Counted from the first letter of the stretch, positions 27,455-36,622 are shown. The stretch: 64,000 nucleotides of DNA from Bryobacteraceae bacterium (GCA_019752335.1 JAIEMJ010000032.1:1-64000); one strand, 5' to 3'. Notes: generated from the sequence alone by a model not told the origin. Made by a program: numbers and translations.

Positions 27455-28480
27455 TTAGGCCTTGGGTACGGGTTTCGCCTCAAGCAGCTTCTTGATGATG
27501 TCGTCCTGCGTCAGCTTGTCGCTCTCCGCCTGGAAGTTGAGCAAAATGCGATGCCGCATAATCGGGATGGCCAAGCTGCGGACGTCGTCGAAGGCGACAT
27601 GGTGGCGCCCGTGCATCAAAGCCCGCGCCTTTGCCGCGAGCACCAGATTCTGAATGCCGCGGACACTACAGCCGAAGTTGACGTATTTCTTGATGAAGTC
27701 CGGCGCGCTGTCGTCGGTGGCGCGCGTGGCGCGGACGAGTTCCACGGCGTGCCGCGCGATGGGTTCGGCGATCGGCACCATGCGCACTAACTTTTGGAAG
27801 CCAAGAATCTCTTCGGCCGAAGTCACTGGTTCCAGTTGCGCCGACGCCGTAGTCGTCGTCAGGCCGATCACCTTCAGTTCGTCTTCCGCGGTTAAGTAAT
27901 CGAGAATCGTATTGAACAGGAAGCGGTCCAACTGCGCTTCGGGCAACGGATAAGTGCCCTCCAGTTCGATCGGATTCTGGGTCGCCAACACGAAGAACGG
28001 CGCGGGTAGCTTGTAGTGATTGCCGCGCACCGTGCAAGTCTTCTCCTGCATCGACTCCAGCAACGCCGACTGCGTCTTTGGCGGCGTGCGGTTGATTTCG
28101 TCGGCCAGCAGCACGTTGGCGAAAATCGGACCCTCCACGAAGGTCCAGGCCCGCCGGCCCGTCGTTTGGTCTTCCTCGATAATGTCGGTGCCCGTAATGT
28201 CGGAAGGCATCAGGTCCGGCGTGAACTGGATGCGCTTAAACACCAGGCCCAGCGTTTCGGCCATCGTGCGCACCAGCAGCGTCTTCGCCGTGCCGGGCAA
28301 GCCCGTCAACAAGCAGTGGCCGCCGACAAAGAGACTGATGAGCACTTGCTCCACCACCTCTTCCTGGCCCACAATCACCCGCCGCACTTGCGTGATGATT
28401 TTCTCGCGGACCTCCTGAAAGCGCTGCACGCGCGCGCGTAACTCATCGGCATCGATGCTGGGTGGAGTAAGTGTTGACAT
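27455..28480 (-). CDS. MoxR-family AAA+ ATPase (first)
   Basis: 341 residues. It has Walker A GLPGTAKTLL (about residues 60-69), Walker B LLADEINR, sensor 1 in ATQNP and the helical lid typical of MoxR. This family works as a chaperone-like ATPase that remodels vWA proteins. It is directly upstream of the DUF58 and BatA genes (27454 and 26566), its expected partners, and follows the TPR-protease gene after 33 bases. Cytoplasmic. The window carries a second MoxR at 34842, so the two may serve different vWA proteins of the same block. Confidence 0.93.
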   Translation of the reverse strand: MSTLTPPSIDADELRARVQRFQEVREKIITQVRRVIVGQEEVVEQVLISLFVGGHCLLTGLPGTAKTLLVRTMAETLGLVFKRIQFTPDLMPSDITGTDIIEEDQTTGRRAWTFVEGPIFANVLLADEINRTPPKTQSALLESMQEKTCTVRGNHYKLPAPFFVLATQNPIELEGTYPLPEAQLDRFLFNTILDYLTAEDELKVIGLTTTTASAQLEPVTSAEEILGFQKLVRMVPIAEPIARHAVELVRATRATDDSAPDFIKKYVNFGCSVRGIQNLVLAAKARALMHGRHHVAFDDVRSLAIPIMRHRILLNFQAESDKLTQDDIIKKLLEAKPVPKA

Positions 28481-28513
28481 TCAGGCTGAAAGGTCCTTCA
28501 TTTGTTTCGCGGC

Positions 28514-30757
28514 CTATTTTTTGCGAGTCGGCGCCGCCTCTTGTTTTGCCGTTAATTCTAGCAGTAACTTCTGGGCGGGCCGGAAGCCGGGGGCCGCCTC
28601 TAGCGCCGCGAGTACTTCGTCGGCCGCCTCATCCAAGCGGCCGGCCGCGTCCAAGCTCTTGGCCAGGTTGTAGCGCGCCTGCGCCGGGTCCGCCGGTTTT
28701 GACGCCACCACCGCCCGGTACTCGCGCACTGCGCCAGGATAATTGCCTTGCTCCAGCCACAAAGTGGCGAGCCGCGTATGCGTCTCCTCATCGAGCACGG
28801 GCGAAATCAAGTTGATGCGATCCAGCGTAATGGCGGCTTCTTTCTTCTCGCCCGCCTCGCTCTGCAGCGCGGCCAGTTTCTTCAAAGTCTCCGGCGTCCG
28901 GCCGCCCGCATCCGAGTACAGCTTCAATTCCGCTTTCGCGAGTTTCTTATCGCCCTTGGCTTCGTAAGCTTGCGCGAGTAACTCATACACGCTGCCCGAC
29001 TCCACAAAGTCCGGATACTGCTTGCGCAACGACGGACCCTCAGCCAGCACGACGAGCCAATCCTTATCCTTCGCGGCTTTGCTAACGGTGACTAACTTCT
29101 TGCGCCAATCGTCCAAGCCATCGGCCAGCGGCTTGAAGTGTCCATCGATCCAGGCCAGAAACTGCTTATCGAATTCGGCGGCGTCCAGGCCCAACACCTT
29201 CTTGATCACCGCGTCCGTCGGTACCGGCCCGGCGAACTCCTTCATCATCTGGACTAATTTGGCCGGGCCCCACTTCTCCGCGATGTAGTTACAGATGCGG
29301 CCCGCCTGAAAGTAACTCACAATCACTTGCCCGTTGTAACTGGGCCGCACAAAGCCGCGCTCGAGTTCGGCCACCGGCAGCAATTTCTTGCCCTTGATCG
29401 CGCCCAACACCAGCGGGTCGACGCGGTCGCCCCAATCCGGCGACGCCTCGGTCTCTTCATACACGGCCATCCCCTCGGTAAACCAGCGCGGCGTGCGGTG
29501 CTTGGTCGCCGTCAGGGTGTAGACGTGGCTCATCTCGTGCCACAGCGTGCTGGCCCAATGAAAACTACCCGGCGGGCGGCCAGAGGGCGAGTCCATGGCG
29601 ACGATGGAGCCGAAGGTTACGCCCAGAGCGCCCAGGCCTGGAATACCGATCGCGCGGACAGCGAAGTCGGCGTGGTCGGGATATACTTCCACCTGGACGT
29701 GTTCCTTCAACCGGAAGCCGTACTTCTGGTCGTAGCTCGCCAGAATCTTCTCCATCTGCTCTTCCATATAGGGGCGCAGTAACTCGGCTTCTTTCTTATG
29801 CAGCCGCAGCGTGTAGCGGTCATGTTTGTAAGTGATGAAATTCTTGTAGCTGTCGATTAAGGTGAGCGAGTTCACCGTCGCCGCATTGCGATAGCCATTC
29901 TGATAGGCGTGTTCCAACGCCTGCCGTGCCTCGTCTTCGCGCGCCAGCCGCATTAGATTTACGCCCAGTTCGCTGTAGGCTTCGAGGTAACCCGGATCCA
30001 GCTCAATGGCTTTCTTGTAGAGCGCGATCCCCTCCTCGTACCGGCGATTGTGAATAAAGCTTTCCGCCGCCATTGACCACGCTCGTCCATACCGCGGATT
30101 GATCGCCAGGATCTTCTTGCCCCAGGCGCTCTCCGGCTGGTCTTCGAGTAAGTCGATGGTGAGATGAATCGCCATCGCGTCCAGGCTCTCCGCGTCCTGC
30201 GCGATCGCTAAGTCCGCCTCTTCCCGCGCCTTCTTTGGGTTGCTATCTTCCAGCGCCAACTTCGCGAGTAACTCGTGCGCCTCCGGGTACTTCTCCTGCT
30301 GCTTCAGGGCCTTCCCCGCTAGTTCGACGGCCATCTTGTCAAAGCCTTCACTCGCGACCCAGGCTTGGCCCAGCATCGCTTCGGGATCGTCCTTATCGAG
30401 CCCCAAGGCCTCTTCAAACAAATTCGACGCCTCTTCTTTGTTGAAGCGCTCCAGAAACAGCCGTCCCCAGCGCACCTTTACATGCGGATCCTGCGCATGC
30501 TGCTTCACGGCTTCCTTGAACTGATCATTGGCGCCCGTATAGTTCTTCACGCCCCATTGGCCTTCGGCGCGCAAGTAAGCGTCCTTGCTGGTGGTGAGCG
30601 CGATGAAGCAGGAGGTCGCTTCGGCCGTCTGGCCGCGCCGGCTCATCTTCCAACACTTGTCCACTTGCTGCACGGCCGCCGGATTGCGCTCCGCCGCCGG
30701 ATAGGCGACGCAGCCCAGAAAGGGCAGGGAAGCGGCGGTGAGTAAGGCCCAGCGCAT
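28514..30757 (-). CDS. TPR protein with gluzincin-type metalloprotease domain (peptidase MA-like)
   Basis: 747 residues. The N-terminus MRWALLTAASLPFLGCVAY looks like a lipoprotein signal (LGC lipobox). TPR-like helices fill about 30-300 and 560-740. Between them lies a zinc protease domain with HEMSH at residues 407-411 and the downstream RWFTEGMAVYEE carrying the third ligand, as in the peptidase MA-like (PF13485) group. The catalytic residues look intact. It sits between the caspase-fold gene (2-base gap) and the first MoxR gene in the same operon, so its substrate may be a component of that system. Location: probably periplasmic and lipid-anchored. Confidence 0.87.
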   Translation of the reverse strand: MRWALLTAASLPFLGCVAYPAAERNPAAVQQVDKCWKMSRRGQTAEATSCFIALTTSKDAYLRAEGQWGVKNYTGANDQFKEAVKQHAQDPHVKVRWGRLFLERFNKEEASNLFEEALGLDKDDPEAMLGQAWVASEGFDKMAVELAGKALKQQEKYPEAHELLAKLALEDSNPKKAREEADLAIAQDAESLDAMAIHLTIDLLEDQPESAWGKKILAINPRYGRAWSMAAESFIHNRRYEEGIALYKKAIELDPGYLEAYSELGVNLMRLAREDEARQALEHAYQNGYRNAATVNSLTLIDSYKNFITYKHDRYTLRLHKKEAELLRPYMEEQMEKILASYDQKYGFRLKEHVQVEVYPDHADFAVRAIGIPGLGALGVTFGSIVAMDSPSGRPPGSFHWASTLWHEMSHVYTLTATKHRTPRWFTEGMAVYEETEASPDWGDRVDPLVLGAIKGKKLLPVAELERGFVRPSYNGQVIVSYFQAGRICNYIAEKWGPAKLVQMMKEFAGPVPTDAVIKKVLGLDAAEFDKQFLAWIDGHFKPLADGLDDWRKKLVTVSKAAKDKDWLVVLAEGPSLRKQYPDFVESGSVYELLAQAYEAKGDKKLAKAELKLYSDAGGRTPETLKKLAALQSEAGEKKEAAITLDRINLISPVLDEETHTRLATLWLEQGNYPGAVREYRAVVASKPADPAQARYNLAKSLDAAGRLDEAADEVLAALEAAPGFRPAQKLLLELTAKQEAAPTRKK

Positions 30758-30759
30758 GG

Positions 30760-31677
30760 TTACTGATCGATCTCCTTTTGCACTTTCGCGAGCTCGACTA
30801 ACAATACCTGTAGCTGCTTGCGATACTCCGCGGCCGGCATCGCCGCTTTGTTGTATTTCAGTTGATCGATGCGTTGCTCCACGTCGTCCCGCTTGCTCAG
30901 TAACTGCTGCTTCGCCGGATCCGCCGCCGACTTCTGCGCCGCGCCCAGGCGTAACAAAGGCGTCCGCGACGCCACTAACCCATGTCCATTGTCCGGCGCC
31001 GGATTGCGCACCGCTTCGCCTTGGCCCGTATCTTCGAGCACGGCGTGCTCCGTGGCGATGCGTTTGCCGCGCTCGTAGTATTGGACGGTCTTCTGGTCGG
31101 CGTAGCGAAACGCTTCCAGCGCCATTACGGTTTCGTTCTTGTCGGCGTCGGCGCCCGCGTCCCGCAGGGCTTCCACCCAGAAACGCGCAAACACCGTGGC
31201 GTTGCGCTCGGTGCCGCTCTTGGTTGCGGCGATTACGACGCGATTCGGCCGCTGCAGCGAAGCGACGGAAGCGCCGCTCGCCGAAGTGGTATTCACCACT
31301 AACTGCTTCTTCGCCTTCACCCGATCCAGTAACGCGGCTAACTCGACGCCCGAAAGATCCGGCCCCGGTAAGTTGATTTTGTAGTCCGTGCCGTCGAACG
31401 TGCCGTGGCCAATCAGCAGCACGACGAGGTTATCGTCCGGCCCCGCGTCCGTGGCAATCTGCGTGAAGGACTCTCGGATCTTGGCTTTCGTCGCCAGGAT
31501 GCCGGAATGCAGAAAGGCTTTCGCGTCGGGCGTTCCGGTCACCAATTTGTGCGCTTCCGTGGCCAGGCCAGCGAAACGTGTCTCGTACTCTGGTTCGCCA
31601 CCTAAGCCCGATACCGTCACGTAAAAGGTCGCGGCCGGCAAGGGCAGGGCGAGCCACAGCAATAAAGTCAGCTTCAT
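30760..31677 (-). CDS. caspase/C13-fold protein with apparently missing catalytic cysteine
   Basis: 305 residues. A signal peptide (MKLTLLLWLALPLPA) leads into a caspase-like alpha/beta domain. LVVLLIGHGTFDG (His91-Gly92) matches the catalytic His strand. LVVNTTSASGAS (about 126-137) sits where the catalytic Cys strand is expected, but has Thr instead of Cys. The C-terminal about 90 residues are charged and helical (coiled coil). The start at 31677 overlaps the vWA gene stop as ATGA, so the longer frame to 31758 is rejected. A non-catalytic binding role is likely if the alignment is right. It is coupled to the vWA gene and the protease gene. Confidence 0.75.
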   Translation of the reverse strand: MKLTLLLWLALPLPAATFYVTVSGLGGEPEYETRFAGLATEAHKLVTGTPDAKAFLHSGILATKAKIRESFTQIATDAGPDDNLVVLLIGHGTFDGTDYKINLPGPDLSGVELAALLDRVKAKKQLVVNTTSASGASVASLQRPNRVVIAATKSGTERNATVFARFWVEALRDAGADADKNETVMALEAFRYADQKTVQYYERGKRIATEHAVLEDTGQGEAVRNPAPDNGHGLVASRTPLLRLGAAQKSAADPAKQQLLSKRDDVEQRIDQLKYNKAAMPAAEYRKQLQVLLVELAKVQKEIDQ

Positions 31678-33935
31678 ACCACGCCCCAGCGGCGCCGCAA
31701 CATCCACTCGGTGGCGCGAATCATGAGAATCAACAGAAAGACGATCGGCAAGTTCCACAGGTCCTTCGCCTCGCGGACCGTAATGCCGGCCTCGGAGTAG
31801 GAGATATCTTTCGCCAACTTACTGGCGTCCGTGCCTCGGTAATAGACGCCGCCCGTTTGCGACGACAGCTTTTCGAGTAACTCGCGGTTTTGCTCGGAGC
31901 CGAAGTTCTCGGCGACCCCGTCTTCGCGCCGGAAGTTGAATAAGTCCGTACCAAGCTCTTCTTCGCCCCGCTTCGCCACGATCTCCGCGACATAGGCGCC
32001 CGGTTTCTCCGCGTCCCAAGTAGCAACATACTGGCCGGCCGACAAGGGCTCGGGCCGCATCTCGACTAACTCCGACGACCCGTCCGGCGACAATACCCGG
32101 GCCTGCACCTGGCCATCCGACACCGGCAGGTAGTTCTTATCCCGTACCTCGGCGCGGATCTGTACCTTCGTCTCGTCGGTAAGCACTTGCTTCGGCGTCG
32201 ACGAAAGTACGCGTGGCGGCGACGAGGTCACCAGCCAGCGCGAAAGCTGATCCCAAAAAACTTCGTGTGATTTGTCTTCGAGCGGCTGCAGCATCTGCCA
32301 ACGCCAGGTACCGGCGGTGGCCAGGATCGCCGTGCGCCCACGTCCGTAATTTTGCGTGGCGAGCAGCGGCTGGCGCTTGCCACCGGCGATGAACTCCGCC
32401 AATACCACCGCGCCAGGCTTCGGCGCGCCCGTCTCCTGATAATTTTCGATTTCGGGTAGCTTCTTCCAGCGCTCGATGTTGGCGTCGGGATTCTCCACCA
32501 AACGCGCGATCAGGCTGTCGCGGCCGCCCACGGCTAACTCCACCTTAGCCCGCTCGCGCTTGAAGGTATCGCGACGGTCGCCGATGGAGACGGGCAGTAA
32601 GTCGAGGAGCCCGGACTTACCCCAACCGCCGTCGGACAAGCCGTTGCGGCCACCCAGGAAGAGGAGTCCGCCGCCGCGGCGATCGACGAATTGCCGGATT
32701 AACTCCTGCTGCGCCGCGGTAAAGTAACCAATTTCCACGCCGCCAATGATCAGGCCCTGGTACTGAAATAAGTCTTCGGCTTTGTCAGGAAAGCCATTTT
32801 CGAGTTCCTTCGGCTCGGCGATCCCTTGCCGGTAAATCTTATTCTGCGTGGTGCGCAGCATGGAAGTGATCGACACGGTTTTATCGTCTTCCATCGCCCG
32901 CCGAATGAACTTATACTCCCACTTCGGCTCGCCTTCAATGTAAAGAATGCGCGGTTTGGTCGCTTCCACGTTCACCAGCCGAGTAACTTGGTTATTCGCC
33001 CGGTTCTCTTCATTTTCGAGCGGCGCCACGCCAATCTGCAGCGCTTTCGGGCCCGCCGGACCGGAATTAAACAGAATACTCTCCGTCTGCGGCTCATTGT
33101 CGGCCTTCAGCACAATAGTCTGCTGGCCCAGGATACGGGTACCGTCACGCAGGGTAATGTTAACTTTGTTCTTGGTATAGCCAGTCTGCCGCAGAGTAAC
33201 TTGCGCCGTAATCCGCGAATCGGCCAACGCCCGGGCCGGCACATCCACCGCGACGATCTCTAAGTCCCGGTCGTACTTCTCACGGCCCAGCCCCACCGTA
33301 TGCACGGGAATGCGACGGCTGCGAACTTCGGACAACGTGGCTAGGTCAATGCCACCTGCGTTGTCGCCGCCGTCGCTGAGGAGGACAATCGCCCCCAGCG
33401 GCACGCTGGCTGACTCGGCCGCCACGCCGCGCAAAGCATCGGACAATCGCGTAGCCGTCTGCGTGCCCTGCACGTCTTCAGCTTTTTCGAGCCGCTCCAA
33501 GGACCGGCCCACCTTATACAGGCGCACCTGGAACTGCTTCTTCAGTTGCTCCAGTAAGCCCGCGTTGAGAATTTCCTTGGCCGTGGCCGCGCGCGTCTTG
33601 CCGCCTTCGTCGGCGATCGACATGCTCTTCGAATCGTCCACCACCACCGCCACCACGTTCTGCTGCGGCTTCAACGTCGCCACTAACAAAGCGGGCTGCC
33701 ATAACAGACTCAGCAGGAGGATCGCCATCAAGGCCTGTAGCGCCCACAGGACGCCGGCCTTCCAACCCTGCACCCGGATTTCGGCGTCCCGGCGCGAACG
33801 GAAGTAAGGCCAAGCCAAACCAGCCGCTACGCCCAGCGCCAGCAACGCCCAGGCCCAAACGGGCCACCCGCCCAACAGGACGAACTGCCCTTTTTCGTAA
33901 ACCCGGGATGGATAACTGAATAAGAATTCGAACAA
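31674..33935 (-). CDS. vWA-domain membrane protein with GATase-like domain
   Basis: 753 residues. Two membrane helices near the N-terminus (about 20-40 and 55-80) are followed by a vWA domain with VVDDSKSMS (about 95-103) and LLSDGGDNAGG. Then come an Ig-like stretch and a class-I-glutamine-amidotransferase-like fold (about 340-560, LYIEGEPKWEYKFIRRAM...GGGLLFLGGRNGLSDGGW). A C-terminal membrane helix (LPIVFLLILMIRATEWML) ends it. The start is TTG at 33935 with AAGGA eight bases before it, overlapping the end of the DUF4159 gene. It belongs with DUF4159 and MoxR in this cluster type. Confidence 0.88.
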   Translation of the reverse strand: MFEFLFSYPSRVYEKGQFVLLGGWPVWAWALLALGVAAGLAWPYFRSRRDAEIRVQGWKAGVLWALQALMAILLLSLLWQPALLVATLKPQQNVVAVVVDDSKSMSIADEGGKTRAATAKEILNAGLLEQLKKQFQVRLYKVGRSLERLEKAEDVQGTQTATRLSDALRGVAAESASVPLGAIVLLSDGGDNAGGIDLATLSEVRSRRIPVHTVGLGREKYDRDLEIVAVDVPARALADSRITAQVTLRQTGYTKNKVNITLRDGTRILGQQTIVLKADNEPQTESILFNSGPAGPKALQIGVAPLENEENRANNQVTRLVNVEATKPRILYIEGEPKWEYKFIRRAMEDDKTVSITSMLRTTQNKIYRQGIAEPKELENGFPDKAEDLFQYQGLIIGGVEIGYFTAAQQELIRQFVDRRGGGLLFLGGRNGLSDGGWGKSGLLDLLPVSIGDRRDTFKRERAKVELAVGGRDSLIARLVENPDANIERWKKLPEIENYQETGAPKPGAVVLAEFIAGGKRQPLLATQNYGRGRTAILATAGTWRWQMLQPLEDKSHEVFWDQLSRWLVTSSPPRVLSSTPKQVLTDETKVQIRAEVRDKNYLPVSDGQVQARVLSPDGSSELVEMRPEPLSAGQYVATWDAEKPGAYVAEIVAKRGEEELGTDLFNFRREDGVAENFGSEQNRELLEKLSSQTGGVYYRGTDASKLAKDISYSEAGITVREAKDLWNLPIVFLLILMIRATEWMLRRRWGVV

Positions 33936-33946
33936 ACTGGGATTCC

Positions 33947-34747
33947 TTAGTGCGTCATCGCGTACATGATGTAATTGATGCCAATCCGATAGGCCAGCGA
34001 CGCATAATGCTCCGGGTACCGGGGCATATCCGCATGCTCCCAGGCGTCACCAATGTCCATGTTGTGGCAGATGCCCACCATCAGGCGCCCCTTGTCATCG
34101 AAAACGCCGCGCCATTTCGCTTCCACGCCATCCTGTTCGTAAGTCTGCCCCGTATAAAACATCACGATGCCCGGAATCTGAAAACGCTCATCCAGGTCAT
34201 ACAGCACATGGAACACCGGCTCTTTGTTGGCCAGATCCACCACTGCCCGGTCCGGGAACACCCGCGACAGCGATTGCAAAAAAATCTCCCATTCGATGGA
34301 GCCATGGAAATCGTCCACCATCAGGAAGCCGCCCTTCAGGAGGTATTCCCGCATCTTGGCGGCCTGTTTCTCATTGAGGTCCCAATGGCCTACTTCGACG
34401 CCGTAGATCCAGGGATGGTTGAAAATCTCGTCCGAGTCGAGGTCCACCACATCTTCCACGCTTCGTACATGGATCCGCGTCAAACGACGGACGCCCTGGA
34501 CGAATTGGCGGTCCGCCTTCGGATAATCGGTGGACCAACTTCCCCTCACCCCCCAATACCCGCCGCCACCGCGGTAAGAAGGGTAGCGCAGGCGGGAGAA
34601 GGTAAACTCCGTCTTCTCATTCGCGTCGGGGGGCGTGATGACGGGGCCGTCCTCATCGTCGAAGCTTCGCCTACCCCTTTGGGCGTAGGTGAGCGAGATG
34701 GCCGCGAAGGCTAGGACGAGCGACAAAATCCAAATTCGAGAGCGCAT
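33947..34747 (-). CDS. DUF4159 family exported protein
   Basis: About 266 residues. A signal peptide (IWILSLVLAFAAISLTYAQ) is followed by a DUF4159 domain: FTFSRLRYPSYRGGGGYWG, WSTDYPKADRQFVQGVRRLT, and a flavodoxin/GATase-like core (LLKGGFLMVDDFHG). ATG at 34747 is preferred to GTG at 34756 because GAGG lies just before it. The gene follows the second MoxR and precedes the vWA/GATase gene by 11 bases. DUF4159 proteins are regular members of MoxR/vWA clusters; their activity is unknown. Confidence 0.87.
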   Translation of the reverse strand: MRSRIWILSLVLAFAAISLTYAQRGRRSFDDEDGPVITPPDANEKTEFTFSRLRYPSYRGGGGYWGVRGSWSTDYPKADRQFVQGVRRLTRIHVRSVEDVVDLDSDEIFNHPWIYGVEVGHWDLNEKQAAKMREYLLKGGFLMVDDFHGSIEWEIFLQSLSRVFPDRAVVDLANKEPVFHVLYDLDERFQIPGIVMFYTGQTYEQDGVEAKWRGVFDDKGRLMVGICHNMDIGDAWEHADMPRYPEHYASLAYRIGINYIMYAMTH

Positions 34748-34841
34748 TTGCCTCACTGATCAACCGCCGGATAGCCTGAGAATATCACGGAGTCCATAAG
34801 GGACAGACGATTGGTTTGGCGAAAGGTTTCCCAGTACTTGG

Positions 34842-35816
34842 CTACAGCGGGACTTCCACTAAGGTAAGGATCTCTTGAATCACGCGTTTAGCCGCTTCCG
34901 GACCTCGCCCCAGCGTGCCGCGCGGATTCACCGTCACCCGGTGCGCGAACACCGGCACCGCCAGGCGCTTCACGTCATCCGGCAGGGCGTACTCGCGGCC
35001 CTGCACCAGCGCCAGCGCTTGCGTGGCCCGGAAAAGGGCCTGCGCGCCGCGCGGACTCACGCCCAACGTGAGCCCCTCGTGACGCCGTGTCCGTTCGACA
35101 ATCGCCAGGATATAGTCGGCCAGCGCGTCGTCGATCGCCACCGTTTCCACCTGCCGCTGCAGCCGCATCAACTCGCCCGTCTCCATCACGGCCCGCCCGC
35201 CGGATGCCGCCCGCGCCGTCCCGCGCAGAATCGCCCTTTCGCTCGCGCGGTCCGGATAGCCGATCTCGAGCTTCATCAGGAAGCGATCCAGTTGGCTTTC
35301 GGGCAACGGGTAAGTGCCGTGGTGCTCCGCCGGGTTCTGCGTGGCGATCACCATGAAGGGCTCTTCCAGCGGATAGGTCCGGGCGTCCACCGTCACCTGA
35401 TGCTCGTTCATCGCCTCCAGCAACGCGGACTGCGTCTTCGGCGTCGCACGGTTAATCTCGTCGGCGAGGAGGAAATTCGTAAACACCGGCCCGCGCTTAA
35501 ACTCGAACTCCGTCGCCTGCGGACTGTAGATCGTCACGCCGATGATGTCGCTTGGCAGCATGTCGCTGGTGCACTGCAAGCGATGAAAGCTGCACCGTAC
35601 CCCGCGCGCCAGCGCCGAGGCCAGCGTGGTTTTACCCACGCCCGGCACATCCTCAATCAGCAGATGCCCCCGCGCCAACAGGCACACCAGCGAAAGACGC
35701 ACCACTTCGTCTTTGCCGCGAATCGTCTCTCCCAACGCGTCTTCCAATTCGCGCAGACGCTCCGGCGGCGGGCCGTCTTCCAGGCTCGCGTTCGAATTAA
35801 GAGGTTTGGTCTCCAT
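34842..35816 (-). CDS. MoxR-family AAA+ ATPase (second)
   Basis: 324 residues. Walker A is EDVPGVGKTTLA (about 55-66), Walker B is FLLADEINR, followed by ATPKTQSALLEAMNE, and sensor 1 is IATQNPAEHHGTYPLPESQLDRFLM. The frame is open to 35873, but ATG at 35816 is used because an extended -10 element lies at 35836-35844 and the extra residues are not part of the family. It is the first gene of the nine-gene minus-strand block. It is only moderately similar to the MoxR at 27455, so not a recent duplicate. Divergent from the ArsR gene. Confidence 0.92.
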   Translation of the reverse strand: METKPLNSNASLEDGPPPERLRELEDALGETIRGKDEVVRLSLVCLLARGHLLIEDVPGVGKTTLASALARGVRCSFHRLQCTSDMLPSDIIGVTIYSPQATEFEFKRGPVFTNFLLADEINRATPKTQSALLEAMNEHQVTVDARTYPLEEPFMVIATQNPAEHHGTYPLPESQLDRFLMKLEIGYPDRASERAILRGTARAASGGRAVMETGELMRLQRQVETVAIDDALADYILAIVERTRRHEGLTLGVSPRGAQALFRATQALALVQGREYALPDDVKRLAVPVFAHRVTVNPRGTLGRGPEAAKRVIQEILTLVEVPL

Positions 35817-35835
35817 GCAGGTAGGGCGTAACCGG

Positions 35836-35844
35836 ATTTTAGCA
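35836..35844 (-). promoter_or_regulatory. extended -10 promoter element for the MoxR/vWA block
   Basis: On the minus strand TGCTAAAAT is a TGn extended -10 with a 5/6 hexamer. The predicted transcription start is near 35829, giving a leader of about 13 bases before the ATG at 35816. No good -35 is visible, as is common with extended -10 sites. Confidence 0.5.
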
Positions 35845-35862
35845 TGCGCTTCCGGCGCGGAT

Positions 35863-35909
35863 TTGACTCTCACGGGAGATAATGCAATACTTCAATAGGT
35901 AGTGAAGTA
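35863..35909 (+). promoter_or_regulatory. ArsR promoter and operator
   Basis: TTGACT (35863-35868), a 17-base spacer and AATACT (35886-35891) form a sigma70-type promoter. It is overlapped by a perfect inverted repeat, TACTTCA (35888-35894) and TGAAGTA (35903-35909), with an 8-base spacer. The repeat ends directly before the ArsR ATG. This geometry is typical of a self-repressing ArsR/SmtB operator released by metal. Confidence 0.65.
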
Positions 35910-36266
35910 ATGAAGGCTCTGGCCGCTGTCCGCAAGTACGAAGTCCCCGCCGCCACTCCCGAGGCGATCGCCCGCGCCGTGCGCATCTTCAAAGCGCTTG
36001 GTGACCCGCCCCGCCTGCGCCTCCTCACCGCCCTCGCCCAAGGCGAACTCTGCGTCTCCGATATTGCCGGACTGGATTCCGACGGGCTCAGCACCGTCTC
36101 GCAACGGCTGCGCGTCCTCCTCGCCGCTGATCTTGTCAGTCGCCGCCGCGATGGCCAGCACATCCTCTACGGCCTGGCCGACGCTCACATCGCCGAATTG
36201 ATTTCGAACGCCCTCGCCCATGCAAGCGAGGGCCTTCCTAAAACCAAAGCCAAAAAAAGGACCTGA
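35910..36266 (+). CDS. ArsR/SmtB-family metal-responsive repressor
   Basis: 118 residues. A winged-helix ArsR domain covers about 22-105, with IFKALGDPPRLRLLTALAQGELCVSDIAG and the recognition helix STVSQRLRVLLAADLVSRRRDG. ELCV resembles the metal-binding ELCVCDL motif of the family but has a single Cys. A His-containing C-terminal helix (ADAHIAELISNALAHASE) could add SmtB-type alpha5 zinc ligands. It is first in a three-gene operon with a His-rich protein (3-base gap) and a Fur-family gene. An inverted repeat sits at its promoter. Zinc or another divalent metal is the likely signal. Confidence 0.88.
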   Translation: MKALAAVRKYEVPAATPEAIARAVRIFKALGDPPRLRLLTALAQGELCVSDIAGLDSDGLSTVSQRLRVLLAADLVSRRRDGQHILYGLADAHIAELISNALAHASEGLPKTKAKKRT

Positions 36267-36269
36267 ACC

Positions 36270-36614
36270 ATGTCTTGCCATACCCACGCCCAACACGATC
36301 ATCAACACGGCGAAGGCTGCGGCCACGTCGCCATCTCCCACGGTGACCACGTCGATTACCTGCACGACGGCCATCTCCATCAAGCCCACCAAGGCCACTA
36401 CGACGAGTGCGCCATTGAGATCTCCGATGTGAATCCCGCCGCCTGCACACCCGCCCACGCCTGCGCCTCCCACGACGCCCGGCACATCCACGGACCCGGC
36501 TGCGGCCATCCCGCCATTCCCCACGGCGACCATGTTGATTACCTCGTGAACGGCCACCTGCACCATCCGCACGGCGACCACTGCGACCACCACGGACCGG
36601 TCACCGTTCTCTAA
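36270..36614 (+). CDS. histidine-rich metal-binding protein with two internal repeats
   Basis: 114 residues, very rich in His with several Cys. Two similar halves each contain G-C-G-H-x-A-I-x-H-G-D-H-V-D-Y-L followed by GHLH, at about residues 16-38 and 76-98. No signal peptide, so probably cytoplasmic. AAGGA lies upstream of the ATG. It lies between an ArsR and a Fur-family gene in one operon, which suggests a metal (probably zinc) buffer or chaperone. From memory, short proteins with HGDHVDYL occur in many bacteria near metal genes, with no established function. Confidence 0.82.
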   Translation: MSCHTHAQHDHQHGEGCGHVAISHGDHVDYLHDGHLHQAHQGHYDECAIEISDVNPAACTPAHACASHDARHIHGPGCGHPAIPHGDHVDYLVNGHLHHPHGDHCDHHGPVTVL

Positions 36615-36622
36615 GGCCCCCT

